The position numbers and the translations under genes were made by a program. A stretch of DNA of 54,751 nucleotides. It comes from Pseudomonadota bacterium. Lineage in GTDB: Bacteria > Pseudomonadota > Gammaproteobacteria > Steroidobacterales > Steroidobacteraceae. The notes beneath the pieces are model-generated. The model did no database searches, had not been told where the DNA came from, and saw only the letters and a program-made list of their open reading frames with translations. The DNA is taken from NCBI GenBank assembly GCA_025357635.1, contig JANXOV010000126.1:1-54751 (forward strand), in the 5' to 3' direction. Shown piece after piece: positions 17,128-28,050 of this stretch. The number at the start of each line of letters is the position of its first letter. The stretch's first letter is position 1.

Positions 17128-18564
17128 CTAGCCGAGTTTCTTTTTCAGCAGCTCGTTGAGCTGCGCCGGATTCGCCTTGCCCTGGGTGGCCTTCATGACC
17201 TGACCGACGAAGAATCCGAACAGCTTGTCCTTGCCGGCGCGATAGTCGGCCAGCTGTTTCGGGTTCGCCGCCATGCACTCATCGATGGCTTTTTCGATGG
17301 CGCCCGTGTCGGTGATCTGCGTAAGTCCGCGCGCCTGGATCACGGCATCGGCCCCGCTGCCCTCGGACCACATGATCTCGAACACGTCCTTGGCCATCTT
17401 GCCGGAAATGGTGTTGTCGGCGATGCGATGCAACAGCCCTGCCAGCGCCGCGGAGCTCACCGGCGCAGCGGCGAGGTCGAGCGCGTCGCGGTTCAGACTG
17501 GCGGAGAAATCCCCCATGATCCAATTGGCAGCAGGCTTGGCATTTGCCGCGCCGGCCGCCGCGACCACCTCTTCGAAGAACGCGGCCAGCTCACGGCTGG
17601 AGGCAAGCACGCCGGAGTCGTAGGCCGACAATCCATAGTCAGCCGCAAAGCGCGCGGCCTTCGCATCGGGCAATTCAGGCAGTGTGTCGCGCACGGACTC
17701 GATGAACGCCGGCTCGATCTCCAGCGGCAGCAGATCAGGATCCGGGAAATAGCGGTAGTCGTTGGCTTCTTCCTTCGAACGCATGGAGCGGGTTTCGCCT
17801 TTGTCCGAATCGTACAGGCGCGTTTCCTGAACGACCTTGCCGCCGCTTTCGATCAGATCGATCTGCCGCGCCACTTCATAGTGAATGGCCTTTTCGACAA
17901 AGCGGAATGAGTTGATGTTCTTGAGTTCGGCGCGCGTGCCGAACTTTTCCTGACCCTTGGGCCGCACCGAAACGTTCGCATCGCAGCGGAACGAGCCCTC
18001 CTGCATGTTGCCGTCGCAGATTTCCAGATAGCGCACCAGCGTGTGCATTTTTTTCATGTAGGCAACGGCTTCCTTCGCCGAGCGCATGTCGGGTTCGGAG
18101 ACGATTTCCAGCAGCGGTGTGCCGGCGCGGTTCAGGTCGATGCCGGTCGCACTCGCCAGACCTTCGTGCAGGGACTTGCCGGCGTCTTCTTCAAGATGCG
18201 CACGAGTGATGCCGATGGTCTTGGTGCTGCCATCCTCCAGCATGATGGACAGCGTACCCCCGGACACCACCGGCAGCTCGAACTGACTGATCTGGTAGCC
18301 CTTGGGCAGATCGGGGTAAAAATAATTCTTGCGTGCGAACACCGAACGGTGCGCGATGCTCGCGCCCACTGCCAGACCGAATTTCACCGCCATGCGCACG
18401 GCCTCTGCATTGAGCACGGGCAGCACACCGGGATAGCCCAGGTCGACGAGATTGGCTTGGGTGTTGGGCGGCGCGCCGTAGGCCGTGGCCGAGCCTGAAA
18501 AAATCTTGGTGCGCGTCGCCAGTTGCGCGTGAATCTCCAAACCGATGACGACTTCCCATTCCAT
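17128..18564 (-). CDS. gatB: Asp/Glu-tRNA amidotransferase subunit B
   Basis: GatB is the kinase-like subunit of GatCAB. It binds misacylated Asp-tRNA(Asn) or Glu-tRNA(Gln), activates the side chain with ATP and accepts ammonia from GatA. From ATG 18564 ([15 protein letters not shown]) the product has 478 residues; AAGG lies 8 nt upstream. An in-frame ATG two codons earlier is less well spaced. Signature segments include NKIFSG-like TRKIFSGS, the [10 protein letters not shown] loop, the EDAGKSLHE box and the C-terminal tRNA-binding tail ending [11 protein letters not shown]. It follows gatA by 11 bp. Confidence 0.96.
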   Translation of the reverse strand: MEWEVVIGLEIHAQLATRTKIFSGSATAYGAPPNTQANLVDLGYPGVLPVLNAEAVRMAVKFGLAVGASIAHRSVFARKNYFYPDLPKGYQISQFELPVVSGGTLSIMLEDGSTKTIGITRAHLEEDAGKSLHEGLASATGIDLNRAGTPLLEIVSEPDMRSAKEAVAYMKKMHTLVRYLEICDGNMQEGSFRCDANVSVRPKGQEKFGTRAELKNINSFRFVEKAIHYEVARQIDLIESGGKVVQETRLYDSDKGETRSMRSKEEANDYRYFPDPDLLPLEIEPAFIESVRDTLPELPDAKAARFAADYGLSAYDSGVLASSRELAAFFEEVVAAAGAANAKPAANWIMGDFSASLNRDALDLAAAPVSSAALAGLLHRIADNTISGKMAKDVFEIMWSEGSGADAVIQARGLTQITDTGAIEKAIDECMAANPKQLADYRAGKDKLFGFFVGQVMKATQGKANPAQLNELLKKKLG

Positions 18565-18575
18565 GGCCATGACCT

Positions 18576-20030
18576 TCAGGCGTAGCCGGCGGGGGTGCGC
18601 CGGTGCCAATCGGTGACCTGCTGATAGCCGTGCGCCGCATTCAACAGCGAGTCTTCCGCGAAATGCGGGCCCACCAGCTGCAGACCCATGGGCAGGCTGT
18701 CGACGAAGCCGCAGGGCAGCGACACGGCCGGCAGGCCGGCAAGATTGGCGCCGATGGTGTAGATGTCGTTCAGATACATGGTGATCGGGTCATCGACCTT
18801 GGCGCCGATGGCGAACGCCGGGGTCGGCGTGGTCGGGCCGATGAGCATGTCCACAGACTCAAAGGCGCGCCGGAAATCATCGGTAATGAGTTGCCGGATC
18901 TTCTGGGCTTTCAAATAGTACGCATCGTAGTAGCCGGCCGAGAGCACATAGGTGCCGGTCATGATGCGGCGCTTGACCTCGGCGCCGAAGCCTTCGCCGC
19001 GCGAACGCTTGTACAGGTCCATGAGGTCTTTGGGATCCTCGCAGCGATAGCCGAAGCGCACGCCGTCGAACCGCGACAGGTTCGAGGAGCATTCCGCCGG
19101 CGCCACCACGTAGTACGTGGGCACCGACAGCGGCAGGTTGGGCAGGCTCACTTCACAGGTGGTCGCGCCCAGTTTGCGGAATTCCGCCAGCGCGGCATGA
19201 ATCAGGGCGCCATTGCGTTCATCCAGGCCTTCGAAAAATTCCTGCAGCAAGCCGATCTTCAACCCCTTGAGCGGCGCGCCGAGCAAACCCTGGTAGTCCG
19301 GCACCGGCCTGTCGACGCTGGTCGAATCTTTCGGATCGAAGCCGGCCATGGCCTGCAGCACGATGGCCGCATCCTGGGCCGAACGCGTAAAGGTTCCCGC
19401 CTGATCCAGACTCGAGGCAAAGGCGATCATGCCGTAGCGGGACACCCGCCCGTAGGTGGGTTTGAACCCGACAACCCCCGTCAGCGCCGCCGGCTGGCGG
19501 ATCGAACCGCCCGTATCGGTGCCGGTCGCGAAGGCCGCCAGCCCCGCGGCCAGCGCGGCGGCAGAGCCGCCGGAGGACCCCCCGGGCACTTTGGTCAGAT
19601 CCCAGGGGTTTTTGACGGGGCCGTAATAACTGGTCTCGTTGGAGGATCCCATCGCAAACTCGTCCATGTTCGACTTGCCCAGCATCACGGCACCGGCGCA
19701 GCGCAGCCGGCTGACGACGGTGGCATCGTAAGGCGAGACGAAGTTATCGAGCATCCGCGAGCCGCAGCTGGTTCGCACACCCTCGGTGCAGAAAATGTCT
19801 TTATGAATGAGTGGGATGCCCAGCAATGGCCCGCTTTCTCCAGCGCTGCGGCGGCGGTCCGCAGCCGCAGCCTGCGCACGCGCCAGATCCACCGTAGGCG
19901 TGATCACGGCGTTGAGCGCCGGATTGAGCCGGCTCAGGCGCTCCAGGAAGTGGTCAGTGAGCTCCAGGCTCGAAATCTGCTTGGCGGCCAGCTTTTGCGC
20001 CAGTTCGCCGATGGAAAGTGTATGCATCAT
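18576..20030 (-). CDS. gatA: Asp/Glu-tRNA amidotransferase subunit A
   Basis: GatA is the amidase-signature glutaminase subunit that frees ammonia for GatB. The 484-residue protein (ATG 20030; 20027 also possible) carries the Ser-cisSer-Lys triad K77 (LIHKDIF), S152 ([12 protein letters not shown]) and S176 ([11 protein letters not shown]), with the family spacing of 24 residues between the serines. The frame stays open upstream into gatC but without similarity. The presence of GatCAB implies that this organism makes Asn-tRNA, Gln-tRNA or both indirectly. Confidence 0.96.
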   Translation of the reverse strand: MMHTLSIGELAQKLAAKQISSLELTDHFLERLSRLNPALNAVITPTVDLARAQAAAADRRRSAGESGPLLGIPLIHKDIFCTEGVRTSCGSRMLDNFVSPYDATVVSRLRCAGAVMLGKSNMDEFAMGSSNETSYYGPVKNPWDLTKVPGGSSGGSAAALAAGLAAFATGTDTGGSIRQPAALTGVVGFKPTYGRVSRYGMIAFASSLDQAGTFTRSAQDAAIVLQAMAGFDPKDSTSVDRPVPDYQGLLGAPLKGLKIGLLQEFFEGLDERNGALIHAALAEFRKLGATTCEVSLPNLPLSVPTYYVVAPAECSSNLSRFDGVRFGYRCEDPKDLMDLYKRSRGEGFGAEVKRRIMTGTYVLSAGYYDAYYLKAQKIRQLITDDFRRAFESVDMLIGPTTPTPAFAIGAKVDDPITMYLNDIYTIGANLAGLPAVSLPCGFVDSLPMGLQLVGPHFAEDSLLNAAHGYQQVTDWHRRTPAGYA

Positions 20031-20055
20031 CTTAAAATTGCGAAGTTTTCGAGCC

Positions 20056-20346
20056 TTATTCGATGACCCGGGGCACCACGTACAGCGCGGCCTGAACGCG
20101 CGGCGCGTTGCGCTGGTACTGCTCGTGTCGATCCGATTCCGTGATCTCGTCGGGGCGCAGGCGCTGATGCTGCCCGACCAGCGGGTGCGCCATGGGCGCG
20201 ATGTCCTGCGTGTCGACCCTGGCAAGCTCGGCCACGAAGTCGACGATGGCCGACAGGCTCTTCACGTAAACGGGCATTTCCTGCTCGGTGACTTGCAAAC
20301 GAGCAAGATGCGCGATCTTATCGACGTCTTGGCGGGTGAGGCTCAT
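20056..20346 (-). CDS. gatC: Asp/Glu-tRNA amidotransferase subunit C
   Basis: GatC is the small belt subunit that holds GatA and GatB together. The start is ATG 20346 ([19 protein letters not shown]), giving 96 residues, the normal size. The pattern DVxKIAxLARL near the start and the PMAHPL region are typical. It is the first gene of gatC-gatA-gatB-hslO and divergent from mreB. Confidence 0.95.
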   Translation of the reverse strand: MSLTRQDVDKIAHLARLQVTEQEMPVYVKSLSAIVDFVAELARVDTQDIAPMAHPLVGQHQRLRPDEITESDRHEQYQRNAPRVQAALYVVPRVIE

Positions 20347-20391
20347 GCGTGGGGGAACCCTTCTTTCGAGTGCAAAATGATACACGTTGCC

Positions 20392-20420
20392 TTGCTGAAT
20401 GTCGCATCGGTTGCTACATT
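20392..20420 (+). promoter_or_regulatory. Candidate mreB operon promoter
   Basis: TTGCTG (20392-20397), a 17-bp spacer and TACATT (20415-20420) resemble sigma70 boxes. Transcription would start about 25 nt before the mreB ATG, just ahead of an inverted repeat. The match is moderate. Confidence 0.4.
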
Positions 20421-20428
20421 AGCGCAAC

Positions 20429-21495
<1,067 letters not shown>

Positions 21496-21522
21496 TGCGG
21501 GAAAACGCGGCAGCGGGCAATC

Positions 21523-22443
21523 GTGGCCGTATTTCGTAGTCCGGATACCTCCGGGCGCGTGACCGCGCTGCTGCTGCGCAGCGTGCTCTACAGCCTGCTT
21601 GCACTGGGGCTGATCGTCGTCGACAAGCGCTACGACCATCTTGGCAAGATCCGCCAATACCTGTCCATCGTCGCCTACCCCATTCAAGTTGCGGTCGCGA
21701 GCCCCTTCCAGGGTTGGGCATGGTTCCGCGAAAGCGTCACCACACGCGACACGTTGCGCGCCGACAAGACCCGGCTCGAACAGGACTTGCGCGTCGCGCA
21801 ATTCAGGCTGCAGCGCTACGAAGCCCTGGAGGCGGAAAATATCCGGCTGCACGCCCTGCGCGACAACACCGCCGGCGTTGCCGCGCGCTTCGTGGTGGGG
21901 CGCATCGTGCAGGTGGATCTGGATGCTTTCCGCGAGCGCGTGCTGATGGACAAAGGCGCGCGCGACGGCGTGTTCATCGGCCAGGCGGTGCTGGATTCGG
22001 GCGGCGTGTTCGGTCAGGTCACGCGCATCGGCCAACTGACCAGCGAAGTCATCCTGATCAGCGACAGCACGCATGCCATTCCCGTGCAAGTCAATCGCAA
22101 CGGCCTGCGCACCATTGCCGTGGGCACGGGCGACAGCAGCCTGTTGAAACTGCCCTACCTGTCGACCAGCACCGACATCGTGAAAGGCGACTTGCTGGTC
22201 ACCTCCGGATTGGGCGGCGGTTTTCCGCGAGGATATCCGGTCGGCGTGGTCACTGACGTCAAACGCGATCCGGCGCAGTCACTGGCCGATGTCAGCGTCA
22301 AACCTTCGGCGGCGCTCGACCGGGCGCGCGAATTGCTGTTCGTGTGGCTGAAGGAGTCGGATATTGCCGCGGCGCCGCTGCCTGACCCAAAGCCGGCAGC
22401 GCCAGTTGCGCAGCCGCCGCAACCAGGAGCGCCACGCCCATGA
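21523..22443 (+). CDS. mreC: Rod-shape protein MreC
   Basis: MreC is a bitopic inner-membrane protein whose periplasmic beta domains contact PBP2. The 306 residues have a short cytosolic start, a membrane segment (about 18-34, SVLYSLLALGLIVVDKR), a coiled coil (about 75-115, TLRADKTRLEQDLRVAQFR) and the double beta-barrel region with VDKGARDGV-like MDKGARDGVFIGQAV. The tail is Pro/Ala-rich. The start is GTG 21523 with only a weak ribosome-binding site. The stop overlaps the mreD start by 4 bp. Confidence 0.94.
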   Translation: MAVFRSPDTSGRVTALLLRSVLYSLLALGLIVVDKRYDHLGKIRQYLSIVAYPIQVAVASPFQGWAWFRESVTTRDTLRADKTRLEQDLRVAQFRLQRYEALEAENIRLHALRDNTAGVAARFVVGRIVQVDLDAFRERVLMDKGARDGVFIGQAVLDSGGVFGQVTRIGQLTSEVILISDSTHAIPVQVNRNGLRTIAVGTGDSSLLKLPYLSTSTDIVKGDLLVTSGLGGGFPRGYPVGVVTDVKRDPAQSLADVSVKPSAALDRARELLFVWLKESDIAAAPLPDPKPAAPVAQPPQPGAPRP

Positions 22444-22916
22444 TGCGTGACAATCGCTCCCGCGCCCTTCCCATCACAATTTCTGTGCTCATCGCGCTGG
22501 GCCTCACCATCCTGCCGCTGCCGGATGTGCTCGATGCATTCCGCCCGGATTTTCTGGTGCTGGTGGTGCTGTATTGGGCCATCACTTCGCCGCAATCGGG
22601 CGGACTTGCGCTGGCCTTTCTCACCGGCCTTGCGCTGGATGTGATCCAAGGCGTCGTTCTTGGGCAGCATGCACTGGCGCTGGTGCTCATGTCGGCGTGG
22701 GCGACGAATCTTCGTCTGCGTCTGCGCGTGTTTCCGCTGATGCATCAAACCTTGAGCATTTTCGCCCTGCTCGCAGGCTATCAATTCATCCTCTTCTGGG
22801 TCGATGGCGCCACCGGCAATCCTGTCACCAGCTTCGCCCGATGGCTGGCGCCGCTGACAGGCGCGCTTTTCTGGCCGGTGCTCGCCGGCTTGCTGCGCAG
22901 CACGCATGAGCGATAG
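22440..22916 (+). CDS. mreD: Rod-shape protein MreD
   Basis: MreD is a small polytopic inner-membrane protein of the elongasome. The 158 residues contain about five hydrophobic segments and the typical FRPDFLVLVVLYWAI and GLALDVIQGVVLGQHALAL stretches. Similarity between MreD proteins is low, so position between mreC and mrdA is an important part of the evidence. It overlaps mreC by 4 bp. Confidence 0.92.
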   Translation: MMRDNRSRALPITISVLIALGLTILPLPDVLDAFRPDFLVLVVLYWAITSPQSGGLALAFLTGLALDVIQGVVLGQHALALVLMSAWATNLRLRLRVFPLMHQTLSIFALLAGYQFILFWVDGATGNPVTSFARWLAPLTGALFWPVLAGLLRSTHER

Positions 22917-22922
22917 CTGACC

Positions 22923-24863
22923 GTGGTTCGCCGCGTCCGCATCAAAGATCACTACGCCGAACAGCGGATCTTTTCCATTCGCGGGATAGTCGCCGGCGTG
23001 GCGGTGGCGCTGCTGCTGCTGACCGTGGCGGGCCGGCTGTTTTACCTGCAGGTGCTGCGGCATGCCTACTATGCAGAGTTGTCCCAAGGCAACCGCGTGC
23101 GCATCGACCCCATCCCGCCCAGCCGCGGCCTGATCCTGGACCGGCGCGGCGTGGTTCTGGCCGAGAATCTGCCGGCCTTCCAACTGGAACTGGTGCGCGA
23201 GCAGGTGGGCAGGGAGCCGGCCATCGACGCGGCGCTTGCGCAACTCGTATCCATCAAGCTGCTGGAAAAAGAAGACCTGCCGGGCATCAAGCGCTCCATC
23301 CTGTCGCACAAGATTTATGAAAGCGTACCGGTGAAGCTGCAGCTCAATGAAGAGGAAATGGCGCGCTTCGCGCTGCATCGTCATGAGTTCATCGGCGTGG
23401 ATATCCGCACCCGGCTGACGCGGCATTATCCGTTTGGCCCGGTGGCGGTGCACGCCATCGGCTACGTCAGCGCCATCAGCGAATCGGACTTGAGCCGCAT
23501 CGACTCGGCGGAGTATGCCGGCACCACGTTGATCGGCAAGCTGGGGGTTGAAGGCTCCTACGAGCACGACTTGCACGGCACGGCCGGCTACCGGCAGGTG
23601 CTGGTGAATGCCGCCGGCCGGCCGGTGGAGCGGCAGGGCGCGTTCACACCGCATCTGGAAACGCATCCGTCCGTGGCGGGCAGCGACCTGATTCTCGGCA
23701 TCGACATGCGGGTGCAGCGGGTGGCCGAAGAAGGGCTTGCCGGCAAGCGCGGCGCGGTGGTCGCCATCGACCCGCGCAACGGCGACGTGGTGGCGCTGGC
23801 CAGCACGCCGGAGTTTGATCCGAATGGCTTCGCGCGCGGGCTGTCGGTATCGCAGTTCAACGCATTGCAGAACGACATCGACAAGCCGCTGCTGAATCGC
23901 GCGCTGCGCGGCGCGTATCCTTCCGGCTCCACCATCAAGCCCGCCATCGCGCTCGCCGGACTCACCTACCATCTGGTGAATCCGAACAAGCCTGAATTCT
24001 GTGCCGGCGTGTTTCACCTGCCCGGCAGCCGGCTGCAGTTTCGCGAAGGCAAAACCGGCCGGCACGGCTACATGGACCTGGAGCATGCCATCGCCAAGTC
24101 CTGCGACGTCTATTTCTACGGGCTGGCGGCAACCATCGGCGCGCAGCGCATCGCGGACTTCCTCGCGCCATTCGGCTACGGCCGTCTCACCGGCATCGAC
24201 ATTGGCGGGGAAAAACCAGGACTGCTGCCCTCGCCTGAATGGAAGAAGAAAGCGTTCAAACGCGCCGCCGACCAGGTGTGGTTCCCCGGCGAAACGGTCA
24301 ACTTCGGCGTCGGTCAAGGCTACCTGCTGGTCACGCCGCTGCAACTGGCACATGTCGCTGCGGTGCTGGCCGAGCGCGGCAAGAGCTATCGGCCGCGCCT
24401 GGTCGCCACCGTGCGCGATGCGACCGGCCACTTCGAGAAAGTCGCCGTCGTGACCAACCCTCCGGTGCAAGGCGTGAGCGAGGCCGATTGGGACATCGTG
24501 CTGAAGGGAATGATCGGCGCGACGACCTACGGCACCGCCGCCTACACCGCCGGCAAGGGTGCGTCTTACACCATCGCCGGCAAAACCGGCACAGCGCAGG
24601 TGTTCACGGTCTCGCGCGCAGAGCGCCTGACCGACAAAGTGTCCGAGCGCCTCAAGGACCATTCCTGGTTCATCGCCTACGCGCCCGCCGAAGCGCCCGA
24701 GATTGCGGTGGCGGTGCTGGTGGAAAACGGCGGATTCGGTTCGGCGGTCGCCGCGCCGATCGCCCGCAAGGTGATGGACGCCTGGATCCTGGATCGTGAC
24801 CGCGGTGCTGCGCGCTCTACCGTACCGCCGCCCGTGCCGCCCAACCCGAGTCCGAAGACATGA
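22923..24863 (+). CDS. mrdA: Penicillin-binding protein 2, peptidoglycan transpeptidase
   Basis: PBP2 cross-links peptidoglycan during elongation and works with RodA. The 646-residue protein has one N-terminal membrane anchor (about 18-44), a pedestal domain (PSRGLILDRRGVVLAENL), and a transpeptidase domain with the active-site serine S336 in STIK (336-339), the SxD-type motif SCD, and KTGTAQ. The start is GTG 22923, 7 bp after mreD. The stop overlaps the rodA ATG (ATGA). The C-terminal tail is Pro-rich. Confidence 0.97.
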   Translation: MVRRVRIKDHYAEQRIFSIRGIVAGVAVALLLLTVAGRLFYLQVLRHAYYAELSQGNRVRIDPIPPSRGLILDRRGVVLAENLPAFQLELVREQVGREPAIDAALAQLVSIKLLEKEDLPGIKRSILSHKIYESVPVKLQLNEEEMARFALHRHEFIGVDIRTRLTRHYPFGPVAVHAIGYVSAISESDLSRIDSAEYAGTTLIGKLGVEGSYEHDLHGTAGYRQVLVNAAGRPVERQGAFTPHLETHPSVAGSDLILGIDMRVQRVAEEGLAGKRGAVVAIDPRNGDVVALASTPEFDPNGFARGLSVSQFNALQNDIDKPLLNRALRGAYPSGSTIKPAIALAGLTYHLVNPNKPEFCAGVFHLPGSRLQFREGKTGRHGYMDLEHAIAKSCDVYFYGLAATIGAQRIADFLAPFGYGRLTGIDIGGEKPGLLPSPEWKKKAFKRAADQVWFPGETVNFGVGQGYLLVTPLQLAHVAAVLAERGKSYRPRLVATVRDATGHFEKVAVVTNPPVQGVSEADWDIVLKGMIGATTYGTAAYTAGKGASYTIAGKTGTAQVFTVSRAERLTDKVSERLKDHSWFIAYAPAEAPEIAVAVLVENGGFGSAVAAPIARKVMDAWILDRDRGAARSTVPPPVPPNPSPKT

Positions 24864-25999
24864 TCTCCGACGATTTCTCAGAAAGCCGCGCCCGCCGCAC
24901 GCTCACCGCCGGTGGACGTATCCTGCGCGCGCTGAGCATGGACGGTCCGCTGACCGGCGCACTCGCGGCCATCATCGCGATCAGCTTTCTCGTCGTGTAC
25001 AGCGCCTCGGGCCAGAACCTCAACGTCATGGAGCATCACCTGGCGAATCTGGGCGTTGCCGTGACCGCGATGATGTTCATCGCGCGATTCGCGACGCCGC
25101 AGTATCTGCGGCTGTTCGCGCCCATCGCCTATGCGCTGGGCATCGTCCTGCTGATTGTCGTGGATTTCACCGGCCACGTCGGCAAGGGCGCGCAGCGCTG
25201 GCTCGACATCGGCTTCATCCGTTTTCAGCCCTCGGAAATCATGAAACTGGCCGTGCCAATGGTGTGCGCCTGGTACATGCATGAACGAGCGCAGCCACCA
25301 ACGTTCAAGGACCTGCTGATTCTGGTATTGCTGATCGCCATACCCACGGCGCTCATCGTCAAGCAACCCGACCTGGGCACCGCGCTGCTGATCGCCACCT
25401 CGGGTCTGATCGTCATCCTGCTCGCGGGCTTGCAGGTGTGGATCATTCTGGCCTCGATACCGGTCATCGCGGGCGCGGCATGGGCCGGCTGGCATTTCAT
25501 GCATGAGTACCAGCGCCAGCGCGTACTCACGTTCCTGAATCCGCAGAACGACCCGCTGGGCACGGGCTACCACATCATCCAGTCGCAGATCGCCATCGGC
25601 TCGGGCGGCGTGTTCGGCAAGGGTTACATGAACGGCAGCCAGGCGCAGCTGGAGTTCCTGCCCGAGCGCTCCACCGACTTCATCTTCGCCGTCATCGGCG
25701 AGGAATTCGGATTGCTGGGACAGCTGCTGGTGCTGATCTTGTACGGTTTAATCATCGGACGCGCGCTCTACATGGCCATGCAGGGTCAGGACACGTTCGC
25801 GCGTCTGACCGGAGGCGCCATCGCACTGAGCTTCTTTGTCTACGTGTTCGTCAATTCCGGGATGGTCAGCGGCATACTGCCCGTCGTCGGCGTCCCGCTG
25901 CCCCTGATCAGCTACGGCGGCACGTCCATGGTCACGCTGCTCGCCGGCTTTGGAATTCTCATGTCGCTGCACTCGCACCGCAAACTCGTGGGTTCGTGA
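24860..25999 (+). CDS. rodA: Peptidoglycan glycosyltransferase RodA
   Basis: RodA is the SEDS-family polymerase that extends glycan strands with PBP2. The 379-residue polytopic protein shows the SEDS landmarks: KGAQRWLDIGFIRFQPSEIMKLA, IVKQPDLGTALLIA, the catalytic-loop region around LPERSTDFIFAVIGEEFG, and the C-terminal LPLISYGGTSMVTLLAGFGI. It overlaps mrdA by 4 bp, the usual enzyme pairing. Confidence 0.97.
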   Translation: MISDDFSESRARRTLTAGGRILRALSMDGPLTGALAAIIAISFLVVYSASGQNLNVMEHHLANLGVAVTAMMFIARFATPQYLRLFAPIAYALGIVLLIVVDFTGHVGKGAQRWLDIGFIRFQPSEIMKLAVPMVCAWYMHERAQPPTFKDLLILVLLIAIPTALIVKQPDLGTALLIATSGLIVILLAGLQVWIILASIPVIAGAAWAGWHFMHEYQRQRVLTFLNPQNDPLGTGYHIIQSQIAIGSGGVFGKGYMNGSQAQLEFLPERSTDFIFAVIGEEFGLLGQLLVLILYGLIIGRALYMAMQGQDTFARLTGGAIALSFFVYVFVNSGMVSGILPVVGVPLPLISYGGTSMVTLLAGFGILMSLHSHRKLVGS

Positions 26000-26003
26000 G
26001 GCC

Positions 26004-27065
26004 GTGAGTCCGCCTACACGCCGCATCGCAGCCACAGCCTGCGCCGCCTGCGTGCTCAGTCTGCTGGGCATCACGGCCGCCCGATCGATGGATCTGAAGC
26101 GCCACGATGTGCGCCATTTCGTTTCCCGCATGGTCAAGCAATACGGATTTGACCGGCGCGAGCTCAACGCCTTGATGCGCTCTGCGCAGAGCCAGCCCTT
26201 GATCATCGACGCCATGAATCGCCCCGCCGAGAAAGCCCGCCTCTGGTACGAGTATCGGCAGATTTTCATCACCGAAAAGCGCATCCGCGACGGCGTTGAT
26301 TTTTGGGTCGCGCATCGCGACGAACTGAACAAGGCCTCCGAACTCACCGGCGTCGAGCCGGAATTCATTGTCGCCATCCTCGGCGTGGAAACGCAGTACG
26401 GGCGGCAGACCGGGCGTTACCGCGTGCTGGACGCATTGGCAACGCTGGCCTTTGACTATCCCGCGCGGTCCAAGTTCTTTCTGAGCGAACTGGAGCAGTT
26501 TCTGCTGCTCACGCGCGATGCGGCAATCGATCCGCTGACGGCCACCGGATCCTATGCCGGCGCCATGGGCGCGCCGCAGTTCATGCCCTCGAGCTACCGG
26601 CGGTTTGGATACGACGCCACCGGCGACGGCCACGTCGACTTGTGGAACAATTGGCTCGATGTGTTTTGCAGCGTCGGCAATTACTTCAAAGAGCACGGCT
26701 GGGAGCGCGGTGAACCGACCATGACCGAAGCGAGCGCGGACCTCGAGCAGATCGCCGCTTTCGACGGACGCCAATTCGACCTGTCCGAAACGGTGGCATC
26801 GCTGCGCGCGAACGGCGTGGACTTCGACCCGGCGCAGGCGCCGGGCGCGGCGGCATTCATGATCGCCGTGGACAACCCGGACGGCCTGCACTGGCGCGTC
26901 GGCTTCAAGAACTTCTACGTCATCACCCGCTACAACCGCAGCGCCTTGTATGCGATGGCAGCGACTGAACTGGCGATGGCATTGAAGCAGCACGTTAGCA
27001 GCGAACGACTGCCCGTGCCCAACGCCATCCGCGGCGCGCAGGTGTTTGAGGTGCTGCCGCCATGA
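26004..27065 (+). CDS. mltB: Lytic murein transglycosylase B
   Basis: MltB cleaves the MurNAc-GlcNAc bond with formation of an anhydro end. From GTG 26004 the 353-residue product starts with a signal peptide (RRIAATACAACVLSLLGITAARS) that has no clear lipobox, so a soluble periplasmic form is likely. The catalytic Glu is E129 in GVETQYGRQTG, and the family-3 motifs SYAGAMGAPQFMPSSYRRF and DLWNNWLDVFCSVGNYF follow. An ATG further upstream lies inside rodA. The stop overlaps the rlpA start. Confidence 0.94.
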   Translation: MSPPTRRIAATACAACVLSLLGITAARSMDLKRHDVRHFVSRMVKQYGFDRRELNALMRSAQSQPLIIDAMNRPAEKARLWYEYRQIFITEKRIRDGVDFWVAHRDELNKASELTGVEPEFIVAILGVETQYGRQTGRYRVLDALATLAFDYPARSKFFLSELEQFLLLTRDAAIDPLTATGSYAGAMGAPQFMPSSYRRFGYDATGDGHVDLWNNWLDVFCSVGNYFKEHGWERGEPTMTEASADLEQIAAFDGRQFDLSETVASLRANGVDFDPAQAPGAAAFMIAVDNPDGLHWRVGFKNFYVITRYNRSALYAMAATELAMALKQHVSSERLPVPNAIRGAQVFEVLPP

Positions 27066-27979
27066 GCGGCACGCGGCTCGCGGGCTTAACTCTGATCACC
27101 GCCGCACTGGCGCTGAGCGCGTGCAGCATCACCGGCCGGCGCGACCCGCACGCCGACCCGGCCGGCGCGACGCCGGCGCCATCGGCCGCAGCGGCAGTGC
27201 CACAGGTTCCGCCGCCGCCGAGTGACCCGTTCGCCGTAGCCGATGCGGTTCCAAAATACGAGCCGCGCGCGCGCAATGGCAATCCACCGTTCTATGAAGT
27301 GTTTGGCAAACGCTATTACGTCATGGGATCGAGCCTGGGTTACATCGAGCGGGGCGTGGCTTCGTGGTACGGCCCGGGATTCCACGCCGAACGCACCTCG
27401 ATCGGTGAACCCTATGACATGTACGGCATGACGGCGGCGCACAAGACCCTGTCGCTGCCAACCTACGTGCGCGTCACCAATCTGCAGAACAATCGAAGCG
27501 TCATCGTGCGGGTGAACGACCGCGGCCCCTTCGTCGGCAATCGAATCATCGACTTGTCCTATACGGCAGCGGCCAAGCTTGACATGCTGCGCAAAGGCAC
27601 GGCATTCGTCGAAGTGACTGCCATCGATCCGGCGGCGAATCCGATTGCCTCCATCACGCCGATCACCTCGGCGATGCTCACGGCGCCGGCTCACCCGCCA
27701 CCCGTGGCGCCTGCCGCTGCAACGGCCGCGGCGACTGCCGCACCTGGCGGGCTGTTTCTGCAGGCCGGCGCGTTCGCCGAGCGGGCCAATGCCGAGCGGC
27801 TCGCCTCACGCCTGCGCAGCGGACCCTACGGCACGGTGTTCGTGAGTGAAACGCAAACCAGCGGACGAACATTTTACCGCGTGCGCATCGGCCCCGTCGC
27901 GGATGTGCCGGCTTTCGACCGGACGGTCAAGGCGCTGGAAAGCGCCGGCGTGAGCAACGCGCATCTTGCCCTGGACTGA
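27062..27979 (+). CDS. rlpA: Septal/lateral lytic transglycosylase RlpA (DPBB plus SPOR)
   Basis: RlpA is an outer-membrane lipoprotein that in Pseudomonas digests denuded glycans at the septum. The 305 residues have a lipobox LSAC (Cys21), a Pro/Ala linker, a double-psi beta-barrel (about 95-185) with ASWYGPGFH, MTAAHKTLSLPTYVRVTN and NDRGPF, and a C-terminal SPOR domain (about 233-305) for binding denuded peptidoglycan. The usual TASGE segment reads TSIGE here, a small variation. It overlaps mltB by 4 bp. Confidence 0.95.
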   Translation: MSGTRLAGLTLITAALALSACSITGRRDPHADPAGATPAPSAAAAVPQVPPPPSDPFAVADAVPKYEPRARNGNPPFYEVFGKRYYVMGSSLGYIERGVASWYGPGFHAERTSIGEPYDMYGMTAAHKTLSLPTYVRVTNLQNNRSVIVRVNDRGPFVGNRIIDLSYTAAAKLDMLRKGTAFVEVTAIDPAANPIASITPITSAMLTAPAHPPPVAPAAATAAATAAPGGLFLQAGAFAERANAERLASRLRSGPYGTVFVSETQTSGRTFYRVRIGPVADVPAFDRTVKALESAGVSNAHLALD

Positions 27980-28050
27980 TTTTCCACGGAATCCTAAGGT
28001 ACACTGCCGCGCTTTCATCGTTGCCTTTGCGCGAGGCTCCAGGACTTACA

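Noticed and set aside
16204-17910. A 568-codon plus-strand open frame
   Set aside because: It is the antisense shadow of hslO and gatB, both confirmed by catalytic or zinc-ligand motifs.
22155-24662. An 835-codon open frame on the minus strand
   Set aside because: It lies wholly antisense to mreC, mreD and mrdA, which carry clear family motifs. Long antisense frames are expected in GC-rich coding DNA, and the translation shows no recognisable domain.
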